DNA from: Trinickia acidisoli
Lineage (GTDB): Bacteria > Pseudomonadota > Gammaproteobacteria > Burkholderiales > Burkholderiaceae
Assembly (NCBI RefSeq): GCF_017315725.1
Contig: NZ_JAFLRG010000001.1
Span: 1,054,001-1,118,000 of the forward strand
Direction: 5' to 3'
DNA length: 64,000 nt
The notes beneath the pieces are model-generated. The model worked only from the letters and a program-made list of their open reading frames with translations, did no database searches and was not told the DNA's origin. Positions within the stretch are counted from its first letter, which is position 1; each line of letters begins with the position of its first letter. Shown piece after piece: positions 49,902-58,950 of this stretch. Both the position numbers and the translations under genes were made by a program.

Positions 49902-50813
49902 CTAATTGGATGTTGGGTCACGCAGTGCGGAGACGATATATTCGACGAAAACACGTATACGGGTCGGCAATTGCTTTCTGCTCAGATAGCAAATGAAGTG
50001 GCCGCGGCCGGGAGCGATGAATTCCGGCAGCAAGGGGACGACCGCCCCGCTGCGTATCAAGGGATCGGCCTGGTAATTGGCGAGTTGAGCCAACCCTCCG
50101 CCCGCCACCACGGCGGACGCGACCAACTCCGCATCGTTGAACACCTGGGACCCTTGCACGGGAATTTTGACCAAATTGCCGTTGATGACGAATTCCCAGT
50201 CGTGTGTTTTCCCGGTATCCGCAAGCTGAAAAGTGATGCATTTGTGATGCTCGATATCCGCGGGATCAGCAGGCATCCCCGCATGGCGCAGATAGTCGGG
50301 CGAGCCGCATACGATAAGTTTCATCGGTGCTATCTGCCGAGCAATGATCTCGGCATCGTCAAGACGCCCATTGCGTATCGCCACGTCCACGCGGTCGCGC
50401 GCGAATTCGACCGTGAGGTCGTTGAGGTAAAACTCGAGTCGAATGTCGGGATACTGAGCGCAAAACCCAGGAAGCAGCGGCGCGATGCATTTCCTGCCGA
50501 AGCCCACGGTCGAACTCACTCGCAGCCGGCCGTAGGCGAGCTCGCCCGCATTCTTCAGATCTTGCGTCGAACGGATGAGCTGCTCGACGCTCGGCAAACA
50601 TTCGTCGAAGAAACTCGTCCCTTCGGGCGTTAAAGAAACGTTGCGCGCGTTGCGGTTGAGGAGGCGAACGCCGAGATGTTCTTCGAGACGCGCGATGCTT
50701 CGGCTCACGGCCGGGCTTGAAATGCCCAACTCACGCGCGGCTTTGTTGAAATTTCCCGTCATGGCCACTTTCATGAACGCCACGATTCCGGAGAAATTCG
50801 AGTTGGTCGTCAT
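49902..50813 (-). CDS. LysR-family transcriptional regulator
   Basis: A 303-aa regulator with an N-terminal winged helix (FNKAARELGISSPAVSRSIA RLEEHLGVRLLNRNARN) and a periplasmic-binding-like effector domain (DIRLEFYLNDLTVEFARDRV). Close to the CrgA/DsdC-like subgroup common in Burkholderia. The ATG at 50813 gives the usual N-terminus. It is divergent from the SdhC-like gene and directly upstream of the BCCT gene, so it may control either. Confidence 0.9.
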   Translation of the reverse strand: MTTNSNFSGIVAFMKVAMTGNFNKAARELGISSPAVSRSIARLEEHLGVRLLNRNARNVSLTPEGTSFFDECLPSVEQLIRSTQDLKNAGELAYGRLRVSSTVGFGRKCIAPLLPGFCAQYPDIRLEFYLNDLTVEFARDRVDVAIRNGRLDDAEIIARQIAPMKLIVCGSPDYLRHAGMPADPADIEHHKCITFQLADTGKTHDWEFVINGNLVKIPVQGSQVFNDAELVASAVVAGGGLAQLANYQADPLIRSGAVVPLLPEFIAPGRGHFICYLSRKQLPTRIRVFVEYIVSALRDPTSN

Positions 50814-51289
50814 ACGAATGTCTCGGGGGCACACGAACGGGCCCTCGCCGCCAGCCCATCATGCGGCGGCGCGATCGACACCGTGACGCCGATCGCACAC
50901 TGCTCGCGTGCCTTGCCCTTCGGACTCATCCAAACCTCGTCGAAATGTGCGGGAGACTCGTGCCAATATGCCTGCGCCTCGCAAATCTCACAACACTATT
51001 TCGGCCTCATCGCCTTACCGCATGGCGACTCCGGATTGCCCAAGGCGATGAAGTATGTTGCGCATCGATGCTCATATCGAAGGGTCGTTGCCAAACGGTT
51101 ACCGCCACGGTAACCCCTTGCCATCTATCAACCGAATCTGCGCCACGGATAATTGACAATCCATGTAAGAGGCTGTCGCAAGCTAGGTGACTTTAGTGGG
51201 TCGGCCCCGATACAGGCGATAGCGAATATTCGACAAGAGCACAGCAAAGTACTGGCTCGATTTTGCAACAATCGTTAATGGAGACTGTC
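50814..51289. other. Divergent gap between lysR and the SdhC-like gene
   Basis: A gap of about 475 bp without a credible gene. A GGTTACC-GCCAC-GGTAACC palindrome at 51097-51115 is a candidate operator for the adjacent LysR protein. Confidence 0.5.
51097..51115. promoter_or_regulatory. Inverted repeat, possible LysR operator
   Basis: A perfect inverted repeat (GGTTACC / GGTAACC, 5-bp spacer) in the divergent promoter region. The T-N11-A LysR pattern is not strict here, so the assignment is tentative. Confidence 0.45.
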
Positions 51290-52363
51290 ATGACGCAATC
51301 CCTCGCCGACCATCCGTCGAGTACAGATGTCCCACGTACTCGAATTGCGGGTGCCCGCAACGTAATTGTCGAATGGGTATGGATTTTCCCGTGCATAGCG
51401 GTATTGTATTACCCATGGGCGCTTAAATTATTTCACGATTCGGTCGCGACCAATCAGCATGTTACAGCGGCGGCACTGATCTATTTAGGCACCGCGTATC
51501 TGGTGCCGTTGTTCGCGTTTTATGTGCTCTACAACCTGAGCCAGCGGGACGACATGGCAGCGCGCACCGCACTCGCGAGAAGAATGTCTCACTTGGCGTT
51601 TGCCGCGCCCCCGGCCTATGTGCTGGTCGGGGTGCTGTTGTACATGATGAAGATCTATGGGCACGATATCGCCGTCTGGACTGGCCTCTGGATTACCATT
51701 GCCGCGCTGGGTGCGCTGCTTGCGCAGACCACGCCACAGCGCCTCGTCGTTCTCGACGATCCTAGACTCCATGCGCCAGTGCGGGTTGCGCATGGCATCT
51801 CCGCTCTGTTTATCCTCGGCGTTTTCCTGGCCCCTCATCTGTTCAACCATTTGTTTGGCATTCTCGGCCCTGACGCGCATAAATCGATAATGAAAGTGTT
51901 GGAGGTGGTCTACCGGCAGCACATCGTAGAACCCCTTCTGGTCGTCGCCTTCATTTTCCAGATCATCAGCGGGCTCGTCTTGCTTCGTCCAAAGATGGTG
52001 CGTAAAGGCGATCTGCTGGATTCGGTCCAAACCGCATCGGGGATGTTTCTGACGTTTTTTATCGCATCCCATATCAATGCGGTTTTTGTTCTCGCTCGGT
52101 ATTTCGGTACTGAAACGAACTACGCATGGGCCACGGGTTTGCCCGCGGGACTCATCAAAGACGAGTGGAATATTCGTCTGCTGCCGCACTACTCGATGGC
52201 CGTTTTCTTGGTGATTTGCCACGTCGCATGCGGTTTGCGCGTCGTTACTCGAACGCACGGCATGCCCGTCGCTCGATCCAACATGATTGCGTGGGGGATA
52301 GTCGGTATCGGTGGCGTCGTGACCGCCGTCGTGACTGCCGGCCTGGTCGGCATGCGCGTTTAA
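51290..52363 (+). CDS. SdhC-like orphan membrane protein, possible heme protein
   Basis: A 357-aa protein with about eight membrane helices. Several helices carry the spacing typical of succinate dehydrogenase/fumarate reductase cytochrome b subunits: HGISALFILGVFLAPHLFNHL, RQHIVEPLLVV, SGMFLTFFIASHINAVFVLA and HYSMAVFLVICHVACGLR. The His set could bind b-type hemes. No SdhA/SdhB partners are adjacent. The ATG at 51290 has GGAGA at a good distance. It is 53 bp upstream of a porin gene, probably one transcript. The assignment is from pattern and weak. Confidence 0.55.
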   Translation: MTQSLADHPSSTDVPRTRIAGARNVIVEWVWIFPCIAVLYYPWALKLFHDSVATNQHVTAAALIYLGTAYLVPLFAFYVLYNLSQRDDMAARTALARRMSHLAFAAPPAYVLVGVLLYMMKIYGHDIAVWTGLWITIAALGALLAQTTPQRLVVLDDPRLHAPVRVAHGISALFILGVFLAPHLFNHLFGILGPDAHKSIMKVLEVVYRQHIVEPLLVVAFIFQIISGLVLLRPKMVRKGDLLDSVQTASGMFLTFFIASHINAVFVLARYFGTETNYAWATGLPAGLIKDEWNIRLLPHYSMAVFLVICHVACGLRVVTRTHGMPVARSNMIAWGIVGIGGVVTAVVTAGLVGMRV

Positions 52364-52416
52364 TCAATGCTTGCGCATTAGATATTAAAACGATCAATAT
52401 TAAATTGGAGACACGA

Positions 52417-53556
52417 ATGAGAAGCAAAGCGATATATGTGGCGGCGCTGACGGCTTTGGCCGGTGCCGCTCATGCACAAAGCAGCGTCACGTTGTATGGC
52501 CTCATCGACGAAGGGCTCGACATCACCTCCAACGCGGGCGGCGCGCGCAGCTATCAGATGGTGAGCGGCGATACGGTGGGTAGCCGCTTCGGCATCAAGG
52601 GCAACGAAGCTCTCGGCGGCGGCTTGAAGGCGCTGTTCGTGCTGGAAAACGGCTTCAATGCCAATACCGGTGCGCTGGGCCAGGGCGGCCTGATGTTCGG
52701 GCGTCAAGCCTATGTCGGTCTCGGATCGACGCGGTACGGGACCGTGACGATGGGGCGCCAGTACGACCCGACCATCGATCTGTGGAGCGGTTTTACCGCC
52801 GCCGGCAACTGGGAAGGCGACCTCGGCGCGCATCCGTACGACAACGATAACGCGGATTATGATTACCGCATCCAGAACGCCGTCAAATATGTGTCGCCGA
52901 CGGTGGCGGGGTTGACCGGCGAGGCGATGTACGGCTTCAGCAATAGCACGAGCTTCGCGGGCAATCGCCTATACGGCGCGGCGCTTCAGTATCAGATGGG
53001 GCAGTTCTCCGCGGCGGTCGCATACCTGAAGACCGATAACGGCGGCGCGACGGCCGGCGGTGCGGCGCCGAGCGCAACCGTGGTATTTACCGCGGCCAGT
53101 CAACAGAACATCGACGCCGGCCTGTCGTATACGTTCGGCGACAAGGCTTATCTCGCGCTGGCGTACTCGCATGTCGACGTCTACGATCCGACCTCGAACG
53201 CCTACTTCGTCACGCAGCCTGCCGCCGGGACGCAGCACGCGTGGAAGTTCGACAATATCGAACTCAATGGCAAGTACTTTCTGCGCCACGACCTGTGGCT
53301 GGGGGCGGCGTATACGTTCACGCGAGCGCATGTGTCGACGGTGACGGGCAATTCGAGTCCGAACTGGAATCAGGTGTCGCTGATGTTCGATTACGATCTG
53401 AGCGCGCGCACGTCGCTGTATCTGCAGGCTGCCTATCAGCATGCGAACGGCAACACCGGTCAGGACTTCGACTATGCCTACATTCCCGGCGCGCCGAGCC
53501 CTTCGTCGACCTCCAACCAGATGATCTACCGCGTTGCAATGACTCACCGCTTCTGA
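52417..53556 (+). CDS. Gram-negative general porin, Burkholderia type
   Basis: A 379-aa outer-membrane porin: signal peptide MRSKAIYVAALTALAGAAHAQ, then SSVTLYGLIDEGLDITSNAG, GSRFGIKGNEALGGGLKALF, FGRQAYVGLGSTRYGTVTMGR and the C-terminal strand MIYRVAMTHRF ending in Phe, as expected for a 16-stranded trimeric porin. A good terminator follows. Confidence 0.94.
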   Translation: MRSKAIYVAALTALAGAAHAQSSVTLYGLIDEGLDITSNAGGARSYQMVSGDTVGSRFGIKGNEALGGGLKALFVLENGFNANTGALGQGGLMFGRQAYVGLGSTRYGTVTMGRQYDPTIDLWSGFTAAGNWEGDLGAHPYDNDNADYDYRIQNAVKYVSPTVAGLTGEAMYGFSNSTSFAGNRLYGAALQYQMGQFSAAVAYLKTDNGGATAGGAAPSATVVFTAASQQNIDAGLSYTFGDKAYLALAYSHVDVYDPTSNAYFVTQPAAGTQHAWKFDNIELNGKYFLRHDLWLGAAYTFTRAHVSTVTGNSSPNWNQVSLMFDYDLSARTSLYLQAAYQHANGNTGQDFDYAYIPGAPSPSSTSNQMIYRVAMTHRF

Positions 53557-53949
53557 AGCAAGTCCATACGGGGATTCGAAACAGGAGGCGCGGGGCGTTC
53601 GTGGCCCGCGCCTCCTTTTGTCGTCGGTCTCGTACGCGTGCGTGCTACCTGCGTGACGCAATCAGAACTCATTCCAAGCGCCACGCAATCACTACGTGAC
53701 CGCGCCGCGCGCGAATCTTTCCGACCGTTACACCCATGACGAAATGCGGCGATCCCAGCCGCTGGCCGCGTTGTCATCGATTACGGCGTAACGGATCGAT
53801 ACAAAGCGGTTGCCAAGCCGCACCAGCAAGCGTCTAGTATTCACTTCGTCAATAAGTTGAAAGGAAGTTAAGCGCTCGTCGCCAATAACGGCCGATACGG
53901 CTACATCTGCGTCCAATCGAACCGATCCCGCCCCATCAGAGGTGAAAAA
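53557..53949. other. Gap between porin and sulfotransferase
   Basis: Holds the porin terminator; the remainder (53620-53949) shows no gene. It marks the start of an accessory stretch of more mixed composition. Confidence 0.5.
53584..53619 (+). terminator. Intrinsic terminator after the porin gene
   Basis: An 11-bp GC-rich stem (GGAGGCGCGGG / CCCGCGCCTCC) with a 10-base loop, followed by TTTTG. Confidence 0.92.
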
Positions 53950-54747
53950 ATGCAATCTTTCCCGCTGTTCGTCGTAGGTTCGCCGAGGTCGGGAACGACC
54001 TTTCTTTGCTGTGTTCTCAATGCCCACCCCCTCATTCATTTGACGAACGAGTGCCGAGTCTTCGCTCTGCTCAAAGACACGCTGGACGTCGGCAGTGATC
54101 GTCCGGATTTGCTGAGTCCGCCGCTTAGGGATCGCTTTATCGCTTTTAGCCGTCATACGCTCGGTGGCTGGGTCGAGCGTTTTTATCGCGACGCGCTCGA
54201 AATCACGACGCCGATTTGGGGGGATAAGCATCCTCCGTACGCGGACCCGTCGGTCCTGTCTGGCCGCATGGGGTCGGTCGAGCGCCTGCCGCGCTCGGGG
54301 TCGTGTCTGCGGCTGATACGTGAATTGCTGCCGACGGCGCGGTTCATTCACATTCATCGCGATCCGGGCCGCGTGGCCAACTCACTGGTGCGCAAGCATT
54401 GGATCGGCTCGATCGATGATGGCATCCGCGTGTGGGGGCAATACGTAACGGAGATTCTCGATTTTTTCGAGGAACTGCCGGCGCAGCACACACTGACGAT
54501 CGCGTATCGCAATCTGATCGAGGATTCCGATACGACGGCTCAGCGCATCGGAGCGTTCCTTGGTTTGGCCGATGCATCGGCAATCAGCGACTTTCTGACG
54601 TCTCAGCGACGCACGCCTACGCCGTTCAGCGAACCGGTGACCGATATGGCGGATCTTTATGTCGTTCCCGATACGCCGATGACCGACGACAAACTCTTGA
54701 AACTTGCAGGCCGAGCGGCAACGCGGCTGGGGTATGTCGCTGCGTAA
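53950..54747 (+). CDS. Sulfotransferase-family protein
   Basis: A 265-aa PAPS-dependent sulfotransferase. The N-terminal VGSPRSGTTFLCCVLNAHP is the 5'-phosphosulfate loop, and IHIHRDPGRVANSLVRKHW is the 3'-phosphate site. WGDKHPPYADP and the Leu-rich C-terminus are also typical. The gene is isolated, without adjacent PAPS-synthesis genes or a clear substrate pathway, so it probably sulfates a carbohydrate or small molecule of unknown kind. Confidence 0.85.
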   Translation: MQSFPLFVVGSPRSGTTFLCCVLNAHPLIHLTNECRVFALLKDTLDVGSDRPDLLSPPLRDRFIAFSRHTLGGWVERFYRDALEITTPIWGDKHPPYADPSVLSGRMGSVERLPRSGSCLRLIRELLPTARFIHIHRDPGRVANSLVRKHWIGSIDDGIRVWGQYVTEILDFFEELPAQHTLTIAYRNLIEDSDTTAQRIGAFLGLADASAISDFLTSQRRTPTPFSEPVTDMADLYVVPDTPMTDDKLLKLAGRAATRLGYVAA

Positions 54748-55507
54748 AGCATTGCCTGTGAGACACACTCAAATCCTGCCCGGCAGCGTCTATCACAGCC
54801 GCAGCGTTCGAGACGCAGAGCCGCATCCTGCAACGCGCCTATCGAGGCGACGTCCGAGTGTCGCTTCGTTGCCGCGCCCAATGGTCCGTCAAAAGCCCGA
54901 GACCGAGGCGATCGCCTCGGCGCGCGGCGTCCGCGCGAAAAAGCTAGACTTCTTAAATTTTCTCTCTATAGTAAGACCATTCGTCTTTCGCTTGGCTGAC
55001 AGTGGCCGGCGTTCGGCGGATTGCTCCACCCGAGCAGCAGTTCGTTCAATGAAAACAATACCGGAGATATCGATGAGCGAAATGATTTCGGCTGGCATTC
55101 GAGCACCAAGCAAAGTTCTAATGGCCAAGGGCCCGGTTGAGACAGCGGCATTGTCGACTTAGCGAACGGCAGCCGCATTAACTTCCCACTTTAATTCTAT
55201 ATTTTCCTTTTGAATCCCATATAAGACCGATGTTCTGGCCGGAAATCGGCTTAATTTCCCACTTTTATCGAGGAAATTGGGGTGCTGACAATTGCGAAGT
55301 TTGCGTCGATAGGCTGACCCAGCCTAGGTATTTTTGCGGCCTTTGAGGCGATGAAATGTCGTCGCCGTCGGCAAGACAACGAGAGTGGAATGGTTGGCCA
55401 ATTCTCTGGGGAAGGGCAGATGAGTGGGGCTTCACGGCAGACTATTTGACCCCAAATATGTCAATATAGTCCGACTAATAAAGTTATGATCGAAAGGGAA
55501 ATTCGAC
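54748..55507. other. Gene-poor AT-rich gap before the GH54 gene
   Basis: About 760 bp without a credible gene. Base composition is lower in GC than the surroundings. It holds two copies of a TTAAYTTCCCACTTT motif (see repeat). Near 55460-55500 AAATATGTCAATATAG could be promoter DNA for the GH54 gene. Confidence 0.5.
55180..55268 (+). repeat. Two direct repeats, possible IS21-type end remnant
   Basis: TTAACTTCCCACTTTA (55180-55195) and TTAATTTCCCACTTTT (55253-55268) lie 73 bp apart. On the minus strand they read as AAGTGGGAARTTAA, and the second is next to CCGATTTCCGGCC. This looks like the multiple terminal repeats of an IS21-type element, but no transposase gene is present, so it may be a fragment. 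Confidence 0.4.
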
Positions 55508-57055
55508 ATGAAGCATGGGTCATTACTTCGCCGCCTGTGGGGGGCGATCGTCCTTGGATTCACGTTTTTGTTGGCAGGACCGACTGTCTCGATGGCTGCC
55601 GGCCTCCTGCCGTGCGACATCTACGCAAACGGAGGAACGGCTTGTGTCGCCGCGCATAGCACGACGCGCGCGCTATTTGCCAACTACGATGGCCCGCTTT
55701 ACCAAGTCAAACGCGCGTCGGACAGCCAGACGGAGAACATCGGTGTGCAAGCCACGGGCGGCTACGCCAAGGCCAGCGATCAGGACGCGTTCTGTGCCGG
55801 TACCACATGCGTAATCAGCGTCATTTACGACCAAACGTCCAATCACAACGACCTCACGATCGAGCCCAAAGGCGGTAACGGCGGCGCCGACGGCGGGGTT
55901 CCGGCGGATGCGTTGCCGGTCACCGCAGGCGGTGCCAAAGTCTATGGCGCGTCGTTCTCGGGCGTGATGGGCTACCGTAATGTCGCCACGACGGGAGTCG
56001 CCCGGAACGGCGCTCCCGAGGGGATGTACATGGTCACCTCCGGCACGCACTTCAACGGTTCATGCTGCTTCGACTATGGCAATGCGGAAACGTCGATCAC
56101 AGATACCGGCAACGGGCACATGGATGCGATCAATTTCAGTACCGAATGCTGGTTCGCGCCTTGCAGCGGTAGCGGCCCGTGGGTGCAGGCCGACCTCGAG
56201 AACGGGTTGTTCGAGTCGGGCGCCGGACCAAGCCAAGACACGGCCAATACGGGCAACACAGAACCGTACGTGACCGCGGTGCTGAAAAACGACGGTCAAA
56301 AGAACTTCGTGCTCAAGTACGGCAACGCGCAGAGCGGGGCGCTCACGACCAGCTACTCTGGGGCGCTGCCCACGAATGGCTACCAGCCCATGCATCAGGA
56401 AGGATCGATCGTGCTGGGGACGGGCGGCGACAACAGCAACGGGTCGATCGGCTCTTTCTTTGAAGGGGTGATGACCGCGGGTGTGCCTAGCGATGCCGTC
56501 GACAACGCCGTCCAGGCCAATATCGTGAGCGTTGGCTACGGCGGCCCGACTTCGGCCGCCGGTGCATTGAGTCAAGATTCGACGGTTTCGTTGAACGCGA
56601 CCACGCCTTGTTGCACGACCCGATACATCAGCCAACAAAGCGGCGAGACCGCGCAAAGCGGCACGGTGGTCACCGCGGTGATCTCCAGTACGAGTTCGAC
56701 CTTGGCCGCTCAAGATTCGACGTGGATCTTACGCGCCGGCCTTGCGGATTCGAGCTGCTACTCGTTCGAATCGCGTGATTATCCGGGTGAATTCATGCGC
56801 CACTTCGACTTCCACGTTTACCGGGAGCCGATGGACGGAACAGAACAATTTCGTGAGGACGCAACCTTTTGCGCCGAGGCCGGAAAAGATGGGCAAGGGA
56901 CGTCGTTCCGTTCCTACAACTACCCGACCCGATACCTGCGCCATTACAACAACACGCTTTACGTCAGCAGCGATGGTGGCCCGAATGATTTCGATTCGGC
57001 GAACTTGTGGACCTACGACGTCAGTTGGCTCGTGACGGCACCGTGGGCGCCGTGA
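55508..57055 (+). CDS. Secreted GH54 alpha-L-arabinofuranosidase with CBM42
   Basis: A 515-aa exported enzyme. Signal peptide residues 1-31, then a GH54 catalytic domain (about 32-360) with the vicinal disulfide Cys186-Cys187 (GSCCFDYGN), nucleophile-type Glu231 (ADLENGLF) and acid/base-type Asp308 (GTGGDNSNGS). These match the AbfB layout (Glu221 and Asp297 of Aspergillus kawachii AbfB). The C-terminal part (about 370-515) resembles the arabinose-binding CBM42 domain (SFESRDYPGEFMRHFDFHVY; SFRSYNYPTRYLRHYNNTLY). It should release arabinose from plant arabinan or arabinoxylan. Alone in its locus. A terminator follows. Confidence 0.88.
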   Translation: MKHGSLLRRLWGAIVLGFTFLLAGPTVSMAAGLLPCDIYANGGTACVAAHSTTRALFANYDGPLYQVKRASDSQTENIGVQATGGYAKASDQDAFCAGTTCVISVIYDQTSNHNDLTIEPKGGNGGADGGVPADALPVTAGGAKVYGASFSGVMGYRNVATTGVARNGAPEGMYMVTSGTHFNGSCCFDYGNAETSITDTGNGHMDAINFSTECWFAPCSGSGPWVQADLENGLFESGAGPSQDTANTGNTEPYVTAVLKNDGQKNFVLKYGNAQSGALTTSYSGALPTNGYQPMHQEGSIVLGTGGDNSNGSIGSFFEGVMTAGVPSDAVDNAVQANIVSVGYGGPTSAAGALSQDSTVSLNATTPCCTTRYISQQSGETAQSGTVVTAVISSTSSTLAAQDSTWILRAGLADSSCYSFESRDYPGEFMRHFDFHVYREPMDGTEQFREDATFCAEAGKDGQGTSFRSYNYPTRYLRHYNNTLYVSSDGGPNDFDSANLWTYDVSWLVTAPWAP

Positions 57056-57131
57056 GGCTGGCTGAATCTATGTCGGCCTAGAAAAATGCAGGACGAGAAG
57101 GTCTGAACGTGTTGTAACGAAAAGAGCGGTC

Positions 57132-57172
57132 AAGCCCTTCGGCGCAGCGGTATCGCTGAAGGGCTTTCGTTT
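57132..57172 (+). terminator. Intrinsic terminator after the GH54 gene
   Basis: AAGCCCTTC (57132-57140) pairs with GAAGGGCTT (57158-57166), followed by TCGTTTCGG. It would stop the arabinofuranosidase transcript. Confidence 0.75.
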
Positions 57173-57195
57173 CGGTCGACGAATTCACAAGATCT

Positions 57196-57582
57196 TCAGA
57201 TCGGGACATGTCGCGAACTTGCTTCTTGCACATACCCCAATTCTCGCTGGTGGCGAATGGATAACATCAGAACGCGCGAATCCGAGTGCGCGTACAACAC
57301 CAAGTGGGCATGTATGACGTATTCCCGGAGCTCAGGCACTCCCGCATCAACGGCAAACCGCAGTACCCGTTCCAGCCGCCATTGGCCTTCGATCGAATTG
57401 GCGGCAAGCACACCCGCCGGGCGGCCAATTTTCGGATGCAGCTTCACTAGGTCAACGAACTGGAGAACCTCGTCCTGCAAGTGTTCAATCCTCGTGTATG
57501 CCGAGTCAGCGTCTTGAGCGAGCATGAACGCTTCGAGGATGCCTAGCCGTTCCCCGAAGCTTTCCGCAAAATCAACTCGCAT
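57196..57582 (-). CDS. RelE/ParE-superfamily toxin
   Basis: A 128-aa toxin-like protein: MRVDFAESFGERLGILEAF, PKIGRPAGVLAANSIEGQWR, and the C-terminal YVIHAHLVLYAHSDSRVLML SIRHQRELGY, with the usual beta-rich ParE/RelE core. The ATG at 57582 overlaps the antitoxin stop (ATGA), so the two are translationally coupled. Longer than classic RelE because of an N-terminal helical stretch. Confidence 0.8.
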   Translation of the reverse strand: MRVDFAESFGERLGILEAFMLAQDADSAYTRIEHLQDEVLQFVDLVKLHPKIGRPAGVLAANSIEGQWRLERVLRFAVDAGVPELREYVIHAHLVLYAHSDSRVLMLSIRHQRELGYVQEASSRHVPI

Positions 57583-57875
57583 CACTTCCGGGAACCGGAG
57601 CGTCGCAGCGACTGACGGAATTCCTCTTCGGACTGTACTCGACCTGCAAGCGCGTCCTTGAGTCCCTTCTCGGCATCACTCAACAGGACCAGCCGGCCGT
57701 GCTCTGCTTCGAGGGCATGGTAGTAATCCAGCTTCCGGGCGTCGACAAGCGCGACGTACGCCGAGCCGTTCTTCGTCAAAACCTTCTCGACGCCGGCGAT
57801 CACATCCTCCGCCAACTCTGTCAGTCGTGAACGCGCTTCGCTAATGGGCACTACGTCTTGGGTCCGAATGGACAT
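57582..57875 (-). CDS. Phd/YefM-type antitoxin
   Basis: A 97-aa antitoxin: MSIRTQDVVPISEARSRLTE LAEDVIAGVEKVLTKNGSAY is the Phd/YefM DNA-binding fold, followed by a charged toxin-neutralising helix (SEEEFRQSLRRSGSRK). The ATG at 57875 fits the family start. An ACAAA-A-TTTGT palindrome at 57889-57899 is a likely autoregulatory site. Confidence 0.85.
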   Translation of the reverse strand: MSIRTQDVVPISEARSRLTELAEDVIAGVEKVLTKNGSAYVALVDARKLDYYHALEAEHGRLVLLSDAEKGLKDALAGRVQSEEEFRQSLRRSGSRK

Positions 57876-57888
57876 ATACGTATCTCGT

Positions 57889-57899
57889 ACAAAATTTGT
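57889..57899. promoter_or_regulatory. Palindrome upstream of the antitoxin gene
   Basis: ACAAAATTTGT lies 14 bp upstream of the antitoxin ATG, inside an AT-rich region with two CGTACAA copies (about 57886 and 57908). It is a plausible operator for Phd/toxin autorepression. Confidence 0.5.
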
Positions 57900-58094
57900 T
57901 AACAGAAACGTACAAGAATCCAGATGCCCAGTCAAGACCAGTTCGAGACAACCGACACGGCAAGAAAAGCGCACGAACTAACCGATCATCTGATGTTGGA
58001 CGAACGTCGATTACTATCGCAAGACCGTACCCGAGCGACGGCAATGATGATGACCGGTTGCACGCTGACTAGACCACTCCACGGGGAACACCGC

Positions 58095-58895
58095 ATGAAG
58101 CGTTTCTATTGTGCAATAACCGCCTTGCTCATCGCCGTCAACGTCCACGCCAATCCGCTCGATCGCGGCGACCTCGTGACGTTCCCGACACGGGACGGCA
58201 TAACGCAAAGCGTCTTTATCGAGTCGCCGTCGCCCAATCCACCGTGGGTGATCGTTCTATTCGGCGGTACGCCGGGCGCCCTGCATCTCGACGCGACCGG
58301 GGCGACGACGCTCAAGGGCAACTTTCTGATTCGCTCGGCGCACCATTGGATCGATTGGGGCGATGCGGTCGTATTGGTCGATACGCCATCCGATCACCCG
58401 CAGGGCGTCGACGGTCTCTTCCGGCGAAGCAAGGAATCGTTCGCGGATACGCAGGCCGTGGTGGCGACGGTGCGGCAACGTTTCTCGAACGCGAAGATCG
58501 CGTTGGTCAGTACGAGTGCGGGGACGGTATCGGTCGGTAATGCGCTGCAACGCGATCCGACCGTGGCCGATGCATTCGTGTTGACCTCTCCCGTGACCGT
58601 CTCGCACAGGGGCGGCGCGAACATCGCCGATCTTGACGTGGACGGCGCGAAATATCGCGTGTTGGTCGTCTCGAATCGGGATGACGCGTGCGTTTCGTCG
58701 CCGGCATATGGGGGTAAGCGTCTGGCCGAACACAACCATTTCGATTTCGTTGAAGTCGATTCCACGCAGGGCGGTGGAGACAAGTCGGAGAATTGCGGCG
58801 GACATGCGCCACATGGATTCCTCGGCATCGAGGTGGAGGTGCTAAGCGACATCAACAGCTGGTTGATGGGACAGTCGGTCACTTCCGGGAAGTAG
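58095..58895 (+). CDS. Secreted alpha/beta-hydrolase-like protein
   Basis: A 266-aa exported protein: signal peptide MKRFYCAITALLIAVNVHAN, then VIVLFGGTPGALHLDATGAT (oxyanion-hole type HGG-like loop without the first His) and ALVSTSAGTVSVGNAL with the nucleophile-elbow Ser. The last part (HNHFDFVEVDSTQGGGDKSE, GGHAPHGFLGIE) supplies acid and His candidates. Substrate unknown. The ATG at 58095 with ACGGGGA upstream gives a good signal peptide. It converges on the large propeller gene. Confidence 0.75.
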   Translation: MKRFYCAITALLIAVNVHANPLDRGDLVTFPTRDGITQSVFIESPSPNPPWVIVLFGGTPGALHLDATGATTLKGNFLIRSAHHWIDWGDAVVLVDTPSDHPQGVDGLFRRSKESFADTQAVVATVRQRFSNAKIALVSTSAGTVSVGNALQRDPTVADAFVLTSPVTVSHRGGANIADLDVDGAKYRVLVVSNRDDACVSSPAYGGKRLAEHNHFDFVEVDSTQGGGDKSENCGGHAPHGFLGIEVEVLSDINSWLMGQSVTSGK

Positions 58896-58897
58896 AC

Positions 58898-58925
58898 GTA
58901 AGGCGCCCGCGAAGGGGCGCCTTAC
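58898..58925. terminator. Convergent hairpin
   Basis: GTAAGGCGCC (58898-58907) and GGCGCCTTAC (58916-58925) form a perfect 10-bp stem between the convergent hydrolase and propeller genes. No T-run follows in either direction. A related, less perfect hairpin (GTAAGGCACC ... GGCACCTTAC) is at 62271-62299, upstream of the same region. Confidence 0.65.
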
Positions 58926-58950
58926 CTGAACTACGCGTATCGATGGCCGC

